DNA of 64,000 nt, taken from contig CM041777.1 in NCBI GenBank assembly GCA_023374045.1, positions 462,115,827 through 462,179,826 on the forward strand, given 5' to 3'. The notes beneath the pieces are model-generated. The model made no database searches and had not been told where the DNA came from. It was given only the letters and a program-made list of their open reading frames with translations. The position numbers and the translations under genes are program-made. Below, in pieces: positions 23,901-33,806 of the stretch. The DNA is from Limonium bicolor (lineage: Eukaryota; Streptophyta; Magnoliopsida; Caryophyllales; Plumbaginaceae). Position 1 is the first letter of the stretch. The number at the start of each line of letters is the position of its first letter.

Positions 23901-26510
23901 GAACACCATGAATGACCAACGCTCAAGAGAGCTAGTAACCCGATAAATTACTTCATCCATGGTCAACCAAGACACTTGGTAAATTGTGTCACAAATGATG
24001 ATAGAATGTGAGGTAAGCTAACCTACACATGAAACCTAATTGGAACAGAACATCTCCACAAAGGGAAGATGATAACGTGCAGTATTCTACGACAACCGTC
24101 ATACACACGAACACTAGGAACCTCCTAGTGTATTTACACCAATAAGGAAATGGTGCCAACGACAATGGCAATGAGTAAAGACGAACTACCACAGTAACAG
24201 AAACAGTAAAGACAATGTTGTACAGTGAGTAAGAACACGGTGCGCAACAAGCGACCGCTATGAGGAAGTAACAGATATGACACGGAGTATAAGTATGAAA
24301 TGACAGACAAAAATATTCTTTCCTATCACATAAGTGACTTACTGCCAAGCGTTTACGCCTCTGCACTCTGTATGACTGAGTGTTTGGCATTGCACTTGTT
24401 CAGCTAATGATCTAATGAGATGGTTAGGGATATAGAGAATGTAAACCGTAGTAAATCCTTCCTTTCACACACAAACACGGCATAAGCCAGTTAAGCAAGC
24501 TTAGCAACAAACCGTGCGGCCTAAAGCCAAAGAAGCACGAAGAGTGTAACACACACTCACAGTCACAGATGTGAATTCCAATGGAATAAAAGGGGAAAGG
24601 AGATACAGGAAAGTCACTAGGACCGACGCATGGAAATGCAAGGTCATACAAGTAAAGAACACTTGTACTGAACCAGGGAAACTGGTAGAAAGATTCAGAA
24701 GCTAGTGACACCAGGAAGCACTACAACTAAGTAGTGACTTAACCTCGCCCGACAATAAGTCGAAGGAACTTAGTGAATAACCCTGGAAGCACGAATAGCA
24801 TGTGCAGTAGATTACCAGAGAGCTGGTTTAAATCTTAAACTCATTGAGTTCGAACGCGGTAAGAGAATACCACACTGTTAGTACACCCTATTCCCATAAC
24901 GAAGGGATAAAGGGGCGATGAGTAACATATTTGAAATAACCTAGGAGCAGTAATTACTAATTATCAGGGTCGCGCAGCAGAAGCTAGTGGACCCTAGCTA
25001 GGATTAATGTACCTAGTGAGCATAATACAATGGCTATTAATGCATTGAAGCCGATTAGGCTAGAATCGAATTAAATATGAGTTAAATAAACTCACATAGG
25101 AACTCTTGATGCAAAGACTAAACCATTGGTATGATTAAAACCCTTTGACCAGAGCATATTATATAGTATACCGTAGTGAAGCTAAACGCTTCAGTTTGCC
25201 CAAACTGATTAAACCAATGTTTAATAATAATAACATATGGTAGATTACGTGGACGTAATCCCTTTTAAGGGGGGTAGAGCGAAAACCGCTTAATGCAAGT
25301 TTTATAAATAAAACACTTAAACCGTAATGTGCATAGCACAAATGAGAATCAAATTGATGATTGGTACTATGTTAAATAAACATAAGTACTCATTCATATT
25401 GTAATTATGGTAACTAGGCATTAAACATGCAAATACCATAGGAGGAATATACCTATCTGGCAACACCAATGTAAGAGTATTAGTAAAAGAAAAGTAATGA
25501 GTAGTGGACGGAGCTTCACAAGTATTGTAACCTTTGAAGAAGCAGTATGAAGGAATGAGGATAGTAGATGAATGAAGTTTATGAGTAGTGGAATCGTAAG
25601 TAAAATATTTGAAACAATTGAAGTCAACTAAATCTTATAAATGTAGTATTCCTTAGTTAGAATATAGGATATGATGGTGAGTAATGAATGGAAGTAGTAA
25701 CAGTCGATGAAGTGAGCATTTAGGTATTGAACCATGGAGTAAAGCATTTGGGAAGTAGAGTGAGGATGATTGATGGATTGATTCCATCCTTTGGAGATGT
25801 ATGAATTCGTAATCACGACTAGAAAGAATAAAAAGATAGAAAATGAAAACAATTAAATTATTTGTTTGGTTGAACCTGATGTGGGAAGTCGAACTTGATC
25901 CTGATCAGATCAAGGGAAACCGAACACAAATTGGGGTGGAAAGGTAGTTCAACACTGATGCTGATCACATCAGGGTCGAATGATTCTTGAAGCTCCCTTA
26001 AGTGGTCACAAGAATCACACATAGGATAGAAGTAATGAATATAATTGGAATATGGAGTTGTATGTTTTAGAAATTTTAATTGGTAGTGGTGGAAGAATTT
26101 CTTTTAGTATGGAGAATGAGGATGTGTTAGAAGTGAGTACCGAAGAAGATAGTAAGGTAGTATGCGGTATTATTCCAAGGGCAGTGGGACATAGAGGAGT
26201 CCCGTGTTTAGATGACCTGAGCGCCTACGGGATTGGAAGGTGTATTGCATTGCTTTGGGATAGCCTTGCATTATGTATGTATAAATTGGTAATGAGGAAC
26301 CGGATGGTCAGTAGTAATGCGGATTGGAGTGAATATTGTGCATTAGTATGGTATGGTATGGTATAGTATGTAGGAACCTTGAGTAATGGATTTGGGATAA
26401 GTAAGGAGGAAGAACGTATGGCTTTGGTATTGGGCACGTAAGAATGAGTAAGCATTGTAAACCCATAACCTCGAACAACTTTGAGGACAAAGTTCATAAG
26501 GGGGGTAGAT
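20931..26510 (+). other. TkN non-coding internal region
   Basis: About 5.6 kb without any frame resembling gag, protease, RT or integrase; the longest ORFs (about 130 codons) show no motif. The first 600 bp (to about 21560) are homologous to 52970-53580 of the TkN-like element on the right, for example TCTCATACTCGGGGAAAA and GCGACATGCT, which suggests a conserved leader or packaging region. A hairpin (25243-25260) followed by CTTTTAAGGGGGGTAGA (25262-25278) lies 1.2 kb upstream of the 3' LTR and duplicates the terminal polypurine tract. Confidence 0.7.
26491..26510 (+). other. TkN polypurine tract
   Basis: AGTTCATAAGGGGGGTAGAT immediately precedes the 3' LTR. It matches the tract before Tekay LTR2 and LTR3 (AGTTCTTTTAAGGGGGGTAGA), and marks where plus-strand DNA synthesis would start. 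Confidence 0.85.
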
Positions 26511-27158
26511 TGAAATACCACGAACTTAAATATAGGGATTAAAATTAATCTCATATGTATTTAAGGGCCTAATGGTACCCAATTAATATTATTAGGAAAA
26601 ATAAATCCAAAAGAAATAAATAAACGCTTAAAAAAAGGAAAACGCTAAGTAAGCGTTAAATAACCATAGGAGGTATGAGACCTCGGTTAGCATATTATAT
26701 TGATTCTAAAGGTCTAATAAGACCTAATAATATATTGGATTGGAACTCCCGAAGAAAACGGATCCAAATAACGAATTAAAACGCTAATAGAGCTTTAGAG
26801 CACGTTTTTCGAGAAAACCCGAAAACGTGACTTTAAGTGGTCAAGCGAACCCGTAAAAATAATAAGTCATTAAATAAATATCATTAAGCATTTATGGAAG
26901 CTTAATAACCAATAAAAATAATTAAACAAGAAAATTCCAGAAAACGGACCCGGTTAGTGAGCAGTACCTAAACCGGGTAAAATAACGAGCGTTTCTGTAA
27001 AAGACGAAAAACGCTCCAGCTGGTGTAACTGTAGGGGGGCCGGTTTTTATCAGTCAAATAACTCCCTCACACACACATGTAACTAGCTAATTAAATAAGA
27101 GAGCCAAAAGCAAAAGTAGTAAAGTAAAAGGCTACTTTACTCTTCCTCTCTCACCTCT
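26511..27158 (+). repeat. TkN 3' LTR, truncated
   Basis: First 648 bp of the LTR (compare 16552-17195). It stops inside the CTCTCTCACCTC stretch, where the Tekay-AlkB array begins. The missing remainder of the LTR does not reappear after the array at 51756, so the junction is not a simple insertion with both flanks kept. Confidence 0.85.
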
Positions 27159-30100
27159 AGAAATACCCCAAACCTTGGTATGTTGGTTAAACATTAAAAC
27201 ATGATTTATTAAGACTAAAAAGAGTCTTAGAAACCTTAGTAAACAAATTTAAACAAAAGGAAACACAAATGTGCTTTAAAGTCAATAAGAGCTAAAATGT
27301 GCTCTAAGCTTGGGATAAACTTGAGTAAGGCCTAATGAGCTTACCAAGACTTCATTTATATACTAATGAACATATTAAACCAATTACCAAAGAAAACCAA
27401 GCTTGAAAACAAGTTAAAACTCAAAATGTGCTTTAAGAAGTCTTAAAGCACGTTTTTGAAAAATTGTCTTGTAAATGAGTTTTGAATGGCTAAATGTCCA
27501 TCATTACTCTTAAATATATGTGTACTATATAGTATCACATTTGGGTGGCTATATTAGTGGGAAATCAAAAATTTCACTTCTATGTGCCTTGTATAGGTGA
27601 ATAGTACTTTTTATAAGCTATTTTGTAACATATGTGGTATAAGTAATTAAATTGACAAACAAAGACTAAAACACCCCCACACTAATATAAGGGGCCGGTT
27701 TTTATAAGGGTGTGACTCACCACTCTCTTATTAATGTATTAAGTAAGTAAAGATAAGTAAATAAGCTACCTTTTTACTTTATAAGTATAAATATCTCTTA
27801 AAGCAAATTCTATCTTCATTCTCTCATTTCCCTTCCTTGCTCACACGGTTTCCCACTCATCTTCTCCCTTCTTCCTTGTTCTCTCACGATAAACTACTAC
27901 CACCATTAAAACACAAGCTTTGACCACTTGCTAAATCTAGCTCACTTGTCCAAATCAAAAACAAATACCACCAATCTCTTCCTCTCATCAAGCTCTTCAT
28001 TCCTATCTTCTCAAAACTCCTAGAGCTCCATTTCGGTGCCAAGGTGTTCCACCATTGAAGGAGCTTGAGCTTGGATTTCTACATATTATTACTCTCCTTT
28101 ACTTCTAGGTAAGGAATCTCAAACAAAAATCAAGTTTCCTCCTTGTTTTTGTCATGTCCGAAAATACACATTGATATAGCTCATTGTGTGACTTTGTTCT
28201 AGCTTCATTTCAACTCTTCATGGACTAGGTGGAGTCCTCTCTTGTTATATATTCAAACTCCCTTCAAAGATCAAGGTAAAACAATTACATTAATGTTTTT
28301 GAAACTATGTCAAATTAGGGTTTACAATGAGATGAAGCTCAAAGCTTGAATACTCATTATGGTGTTTGTATATTGTCTAGAACTTGACAAGGAATCAAAT
28401 TCATACGGTTTTGTAAGGAATCAAGAAGGAAGTGTTTTGGGAAAAGAGGTAAATCTACTAACTTAAATGTTGTTTAATGCCTTAGGAGAAATGAGCTTAT
28501 AAATGCTTATTAAAACTACCTAAAGAGCAAATGGTGAATGACTTAGTAAAGTGTTCTCAAGGGACTAGTAAAGGGCATATGTGTGTTGAGTGTATTTGCA
28601 GGTTAAAGGCATATATTGTGGAAATTCAGTGTTTATGATTTAAGCACTTTAAGGGCCTAAGAGCCATGCATTTTAAGGGCCTAAGTGCCATGCAATTTAT
28701 ATTGTGCACTATATTGTAATGTGGTGTAAATTTGGTGAAATTGTGTATGAGAGTGTTCTTGGATTTTAGATGTTCTTGTGTGTTTAAAGGAGAAGGTAAA
28801 GTGTTTAGGCTTAGTAATGTTCTAGGGAATCCATGTCAAAATTTAGGTAGGAAGTAAGAAGTTCTAAGTGTTTACATAAGGTTTGGTGAGTTAGAAAGTG
28901 TAGGAGATGAATAAGAAGTTTATGATGTTCTTAAGGAATTTTGATGAACTAGGAAACATTCTATAGTGTAATAAGGACTTAGGCATGATCTTGAGATTTA
29001 GTAGGTACCAAAGTCACTTTGGGACTTAGGTAAATACCTAGGCAAACTTTGGTAAAATAAGGAGAAGTGTACACTAGGAAAAGAGTTTCAAGAAGGAGAT
29101 AAGGAATTAGTGGTGAGAGATGATGCTTGGGAGATGATGTTAAGTTAAGGAGAAAGCATTTTGGGATAGTAGTTACCATAGGTGAGAAACACCATCTAGG
29201 AAACCTAGTATGAAATAACATGAGTGTTAAGGAATTTTTACAAGGAAATAAGTAAAGGCTTAAGGAGTTAGAAAATGAGTTTCATGGATGTTGTATGTGG
29301 GTATAAAGTTACCAAATGTTGCTAGGAAGCATTAAGAGGCCTTAGGAGAAGGTTGGTGAAGAATTGGCAAAGTTTGGGTAAGGTTAGAGGCGACCGACCC
29401 AGGGGCCGACCCAGTTTTTGGGTCGGTCGAGCCTCTGTAAAATGTTAGGAAAATGTTCGGTGATGGTCCGACCCAAAAGGGTGGGTCGGACATGGGTCGG
29501 TCGGTCAAGTTTCAAAGGAAGGAAAATGTTCGCACATGGACCGACCCAGAATGGTGGGTCGGACGTGGGTCGGACGGGCATAATTATAAGGAAGAAAAAG
29601 GGTTCTGTAATGGACCGACCCAGAAGGTTGGGTCGGACATGGGTCGGTCCAGGTAAGGTTCTTCAGACCCGAAAACCACTGGGAGGGTCCGACCCAGTTG
29701 TGGGTCGGACGGTGGGTCGGTCGGACCAAAACTTGTAAAAAAAAAAAACAGAAAAGAATGTGACTTATGTAGTTAACCCTAGGGTGTTTAATGAAGGTAA
29801 CCTAGGGTAAGATAGGCATTAAAACATGTCATACAAGCATGTTGAATATAGTAAGTGTGAAGTTAAATAATTAATTAACCGACCTTACTAATGTGTATAG
29901 GATTCTCTCAAGGTGGGAACGAAACAAGGCAAGGACCAAGGTATGGTTTTCTTGCAGTCTGTTGCCTAACGGTTTACACCGGCTTGGGTGTTGTTTTTTT
30001 CTGAGTGTTTACGACCTTATAAGATTAAGGCATGAAAAGAGTTTACAGTTGTTATATATTATGGTTTGTTATTATGACTCCTCTTCCCTTGGTGTGTCTA

Positions 30101-31075
30101 ACAAGACCTAAATGTTGCTTGTATGTGACTTACAAATGTTGTGTGTCACTAACAAGTGCTAACCGGGGGAGTGAGGAGTCCGGTTGTTCCGGCCACGCGT
30201 GTGATGGATGGGGGTCGATATCATATCCGGTTCGGCTCCTTGGTGTATGTTAGGTGTATTCCAATTTGGTTTCACCTTCCCTTAGCTTATCCAAAGCTAG
30301 TTACTGACTCACGTCGGGCCATAGGGGCATACGTGTTGTTTGGTGTGCTCGGGATTACTATATCCGACACACCTTGGTTAAGTTAACCGTTCATAACCGG
30401 ACGGTGATGAGGTAATTAACGAGCTTGGTATGGGTGGCAAAAACCCCTAGGCTCATGGTATGTACTAACTATGGTGGAAGGTTTTGTGACCGTTTTGTGG
30501 TGTATGTATTGATATGTGATGCTATGCAATTTCCCTTGCTATGCTATGGTATATATGTATATATATGTTGGTTGTTCTAAAATGAATGCCATGCTATTAT
30601 GACAATTGGTTGCGCGTATCCCGTTAGTCGATGGGCTGCGCGTTAGCCATACCAGCAAAGGTGCTGACCCCCTCGGGGGCCCCATATTTTTTATTGCAGG
30701 ATGAGGATCGAAGAGGCTGAGTGGCTCTAGGTCCTAGGTTGTTGATATACTTTTGGATAAGTAGGTTGTTGAGCCCGGGATGCGCCTGTGCTCCCGAGGT
30801 GTTACATTTTGATACCATTGTTATACGGTGTGATATGATTATGGTTTGGAGATGTAATGTAAATTAAATACTCGGTATGGTTACTTATGTTATATATGGA
30901 TGTTAGTTACTATGCTCGGGAGTCTGATCATCAGACCGATACACTTGTATTTATTCTGCCTAGTTAACCACGTGGGTGGTTAACGGCGTTGTAACACCAA
31001 AGCGATAGTTATTATTTGGTTGGTTATTTCCGCTGCGACTTCGGTAGATGATAGGAGCGTTGTAGGGGTGTTACA
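27159..31075 (+). repeat. Tekay-AlkB LTR1
   Basis: 3917 bp, from AGAAATACCCC (TG lost) to GGTGTTACA. A TATAAATA box at 27786-27793 sits upstream of a TC-rich initiator-like stretch (ATCTTCATTCTCTC); if used, U5 plus leader is over 3 kb. A CpG-rich block of GGGTCGGTC/GACCGACCC motifs is at 29390-29735. The hairpin CCCCCTCGGGGG (30668-30679), the palindrome GTCTGATCATCAGAC (about 30931-30945) and the hairpin GTTAACCAC-GTGG-GTGGTTAAC (30963-30984) follow. Confidence 0.85.
27786..27793 (+). promoter_or_regulatory. Putative TATA box of LTR1
   Basis: TATAAATA followed about 30 bp later by a CT-rich stretch, in the usual plant promoter arrangement. The same box is at 38095-38102 in LTR2 and 48432-48439 in LTR3. 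The start site is not proven; a second candidate, ATATAAGG, lies about 95 bp upstream. Confidence 0.5.
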
Positions 31076-31080
31076 AAAAG

Positions 31081-31108
31081 TGGTATCAGAGCGAAGTATC
31101 GCTCTGAT
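31081..31108 (+). other. PBS and overlapping hairpin, copy A
   Basis: TGGTATCAGAGC (31081-31092), initiator-Met type, 5 nt after LTR1. It overlaps a perfect stem ATCAGAGCGA/TCGCTCTGAT with loop AGTA (31085-31108), so eight of the twelve PBS bases would be paired in the folded RNA. Confidence 0.9.
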
Positions 31109-31963
31109 GACTAGAATACCGAGCTTAGGAATATACCGAGTTAGGAAACCTACTACAGTTACCTAAGTGAGCGGACTTGGAAGGGTTAACCACTAACTAA
31201 GTGTGGAATTACCTGGTTGTCGGGAAGATGTTATAACCATTGGACCGATAAGTGTGCAAGCATAATGCTAATGAATGTTCATATGAATTCAGATGTCAGG
31301 TAGACCGCGAGGTCGAGGCCGCGGACGCGGTACTGGAGATATGGGTGACCAGGGCGAGAACCCTACGGCACAGACTATGGCTGAGGCAGTTGCAGCCGCC
31401 GTAGCCCAGATGGTCCCCCAGATTGTAGCTGCGGTGCAGCAGGGCAACAGCCCGGAGTTCAGCCACCACCACCACCGCCAGAGACCAATTGGGTCAAGGC
31501 GCTGGCTGATCTGAGGCCGCCATCATTTCATGGGGAGACCGATCCCCGTAAGCTAGAGGCGTACATCTCCGAGTTGGAGACCGCCTACGAGACTTTGGCC
31601 GTACCTGCTGAGGCTAAGGTCCGACTTGCCGCCTACTACTTGAAGGGGTCGGCACAGAGTTGGTGGAAACTGGTGAGGGAGGACAGGATGACTGATCCTG
31701 AGTTTGGATGGAGGGAGTACACGGCTCTGCTGCGAGCCAAGTATTACCCGGTGCATGTGCAGGAGGCAAAGCGCCTCGAGCTTGACAGTCTGAAGCAGGG
31801 GGATAAGATGTCGGTTGATGACTACTACACCGCATTCACCGGCCTTATCCACCTGTTACCAGACCTTGGGTATTCGAACCGGGTGTTGGTGAACCGGTTC
31901 TACAATGGACTGAGCCACCGTCTCCGCTATGGGATGGGGCCAGCTGAGTATACCACCTTGCAG

Positions 31964-32066
31964 GTAATTAGAGTACCTTGTTGTGAATCAATTTATACCT
32001 GTGTGAATGCTAATGTGAGTTGGTGAGTTTTGTTTTGCGGGGCATGACTGACATCCTAAAATTCAG
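31964..32066 (+). other. Predicted gag intron 1, copy A
   Basis: 103 nt, CAG|GTAATT ... AAATTCAG|GAG, with a branch-like CTGAC about 18 nt before the acceptor. It contains in-frame stops. The exons on both sides have gag-like coding sense and join in phase 0. It is kept at the same place in copy B (42264-42364, 101 nt). Confidence 0.65.
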
Positions 32067-32325
32067 GAGTGCTATCATGCCGCTGCAAAGGTTGAAATTA
32101 CCGTCCGTCTGAGGGACGAGGAAAATGCGCTCAAGCGCAAGGCCACCAACGAGGGCCAAAATCAGCAAGGGTATGGGGGAGGAAAGAAGAAGAAACCCTA
32201 CCCTCAGCCCCAGAAGGGCCAGTACCAGGGTGACAAGGGCCAAGCCCAGACCACCACAGCTGATGAGCCACTGAAGCTCACGTACGCGTATGCGGCGAAG
32301 CCTCTACGCTCCTACCCGCCTAAGG

Positions 32326-32405
32326 GTAATTACTTAACCATGTGTATCTAGTTGAGGTGTATGTTGTTGAGGTGGAAAGTGAGTATTGATTGTGTGTTGT
32401 TATAG
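32326..32405 (+). other. Predicted gag intron 2, copy A
   Basis: 80 nt, CCTAAGG|GTAATT ... TGTTATAG|CAG. Removal gives PKAAS across the junction and brings the zinc-knuckle exon into the gag frame. Copy B has the equivalent at 42619-42697 (79 nt). Confidence 0.65.
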
Positions 32406-32750
32406 CAGCTAGCGCGGGTTCTGAACCGGAGCGCCACTTTTACTGTAAGTGGTGCAATGGAGACCACCCCGGCAAAGACTGCAAGGGGAATAATGTGAGG
32501 TGCCGCCACTGCCAGAAGATGGGGCACCGTGAGTTTGAGTGTTGGACGAATCCCAACGGCAGAAACTATAAGCCAAAGGGGCAGTGGAAGGGTAACACTA
32601 CCACGACCACTGAAGGCCCGAAGGCGATTACTCAGCAGACTTCTGACAGGAAGTACACTGAATCCCAGAAGGGGAAGGCTACGGGGTCCGGCAAGGCCAC
32701 CCTGAATGTGGTGGACCGGTCTGAGGCACCAGGATCCTCTTCGAGACCAG

Positions 32751-32893
32751 GTACCGCCTAAACTGATAAATGAAAAAGTGATTGCTTACCGCATTTCATG
32801 CATGAGTGTTAGCAAGTCTAAGGGTATAAACATATAAGTAAAGAGTTAAAACATAATGTGGAAAACACCTAAATTAGGCAATTTGAAACTTAG
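32751..32893 (+). other. Predicted gag-AlkB intron 3, copy A
   Basis: 143 nt from donor AGACCAG|GTACC to acceptor GAAACTTAG|GAACC. Splicing joins the last gag codon (phase 1) in frame to the AlkB exon, giving RPGTFN across the junction. The same donor can instead join the pol acceptor at 33806/33807. Unspliced, the gag frame ends at the TAA at 32759-32761. Confidence 0.6.
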
Positions 32894-33630
32894 GAACCTT
32901 CAATATCTGCTATCCAATCCCACCCGCACCAAACCCTGAAGAAACCGCCATCAACATCACGACTTTCCATTGGAGCAATGTCAGGTTATCCAGCCAGGTA
33001 TGATACTCTTAAATGGATACCTGACACCGGAAGCACAAATCCACATCATCAGACGATGCGACGAACTTGGAGCAAAACCAGGAGGGTTCTACACACCCGA
33101 ATACCCGAACGGAGCAAGGATGCAATTGAAGATGATGTGCATGGGTAAGGACTGGAACCCTTACACCAAGTCATATCAAGAAGTACGAGCTGAAGATGGA
33201 GCAACAGTAGCAAGCATACCAGAGGAGTTCCACGCGGTCGTTAACCACGCCGTGGGAATTGCTCAGCAAGTTGAGACGGAATCAATTCCAAGTGTAAAGG
33301 CAGATTTATGCATTGTAAACTTCTACCAGAAAGGTGGACGTTTGGTATGCACCAAGACAAGGACGAGTCACCCGAGTCTCTAAGTAAGGGAGTACCCGTG
33401 GTGTCTTGGTCCATTGGTGATACCGCTGTGTTTGTGTATGGCGAGCAGAAGCGTGCTGATCTCGCAAAGAAGCTACTTCTGAAATCGGGGGATGTATTAA
33501 TCATGGGTGGGCAATCAAGGATGCTATACCATGGCATCAGAAAGATCAAACTGAATACCGCACCGTCGGCAGTGATCAATGCCACACACATGAAACCCGG
33601 ACGTTTAAATTTGACTTCAGGCAGTTTTGA
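32894..33630 (+). pseudogene. AlkB-family dioxygenase exon, copy A (frameshifted)
   Basis: 2-oxoglutarate/Fe(II)-dependent dioxygenase domain of the AlkB family, closest in wording to plant ALKBH1-type proteins as far as I can judge by eye. Readable stretches are QPGMILLNGYLTPEAQ, GGFYTPEYPNGARMQLK, VPVVSWSIGDTAVFVYG and GDVLIMGGQSRMLYHGI. Relative to copy B it lacks one base near 32960, one at about 33343 (just before the HxD motif), and has a changed and shortened 3' end, so the final Arg of the RxNxxxR motif is lost from frame. In contrast, the QLKMMCMG region near 33120 is intact here but broken in copy B. No introns interrupt the domain. AATAAA follows at 33735-33740. Confidence 0.85.
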
Positions 33631-33806
33631 GCCTTGTGTAATCATGTATGTATTAAGCCAGTGTGTTTGACAAAGGAGCATATCTAGCAATGTCTACAAT
33701 GTAACCAATTTATGGTGTAAAGACTGTGTTAATGAATAAAGGAATGTTGTTTTGGAGTGTATCAACGTGTTGTTACCCAATACTTATTAGTTTGCCAATG
33801 AATTAG

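Larger units (their letters stand above)
16552..27158 (+). mobile_element. TkN: non-autonomous Tekay-related LTR element
   Basis: 5' LTR 16552-20897, PBS 20903, internal 20898-26510, 3' LTR 26511-27158 (cut off). The 3' LTR remnant matches the first 650 bp of the 5' LTR with only small indels and few substitutions, so the insertion looks recent. The internal 5.6 kb has no recognisable gag or pol. Its LTR start (TGAAATACC), PBS hairpin, U5 hairpin, CCCCC/GGGGG hairpin and AAGGGGGGTAGA tracts are shared with the AlkB-bearing Tekay element, which suggests it is mobilised by that lineage's enzymes (inference). Confidence 0.8.
31293..32750 (+). pseudogene. gag: Tekay gag, copy A (three predicted exons, indels)
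   Basis: Gag polyprotein that would form the virus-like particle. Predicted exons are 31293-31963, 32067-32325 and 32406-32750, separated by GT-AG introns of 103 and 80 nt. The start is ATG at 31293, opening with an Arg/Gly-rich stretch (MSGRPRGRGRGRG). Then come an Ala-rich helix, the gag domain (PPSFHGETDPRKLEAYI... SAQSWWKLVREDRMT... LLPDLGY) and, in exon 3, two zinc knuckles: CKWCNGDHPGKDC and CRHCQKMGHREFEC. A missing base near 31440 breaks exon 1 between the N-terminal part and the gag domain; from 31574 to 32325 the frame is clean. Without splicing, translation ends just inside intron 1 and the zinc knuckles are lost. Exons join in frame (phases 0 and 1). Confidence 0.75.

Noticed and set aside
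26052..26366. 104-codon ORF in the TkN internal region as a gene
   Set aside because: No domain, no counterpart in TkN2, and overlapping open frames on the other strand.
29384..29738. ORFs on both strands across the GGGTCGG block
   Set aside because: Repeats of a palindromic motif open several frames at once; the copies in LTR2 and LTR3 have frame-breaking indels.
33241..33690. Minus-strand ORF opposite AlkB
   Set aside because: Antisense shadow of the AlkB exon; the plus strand has the conserved motifs.
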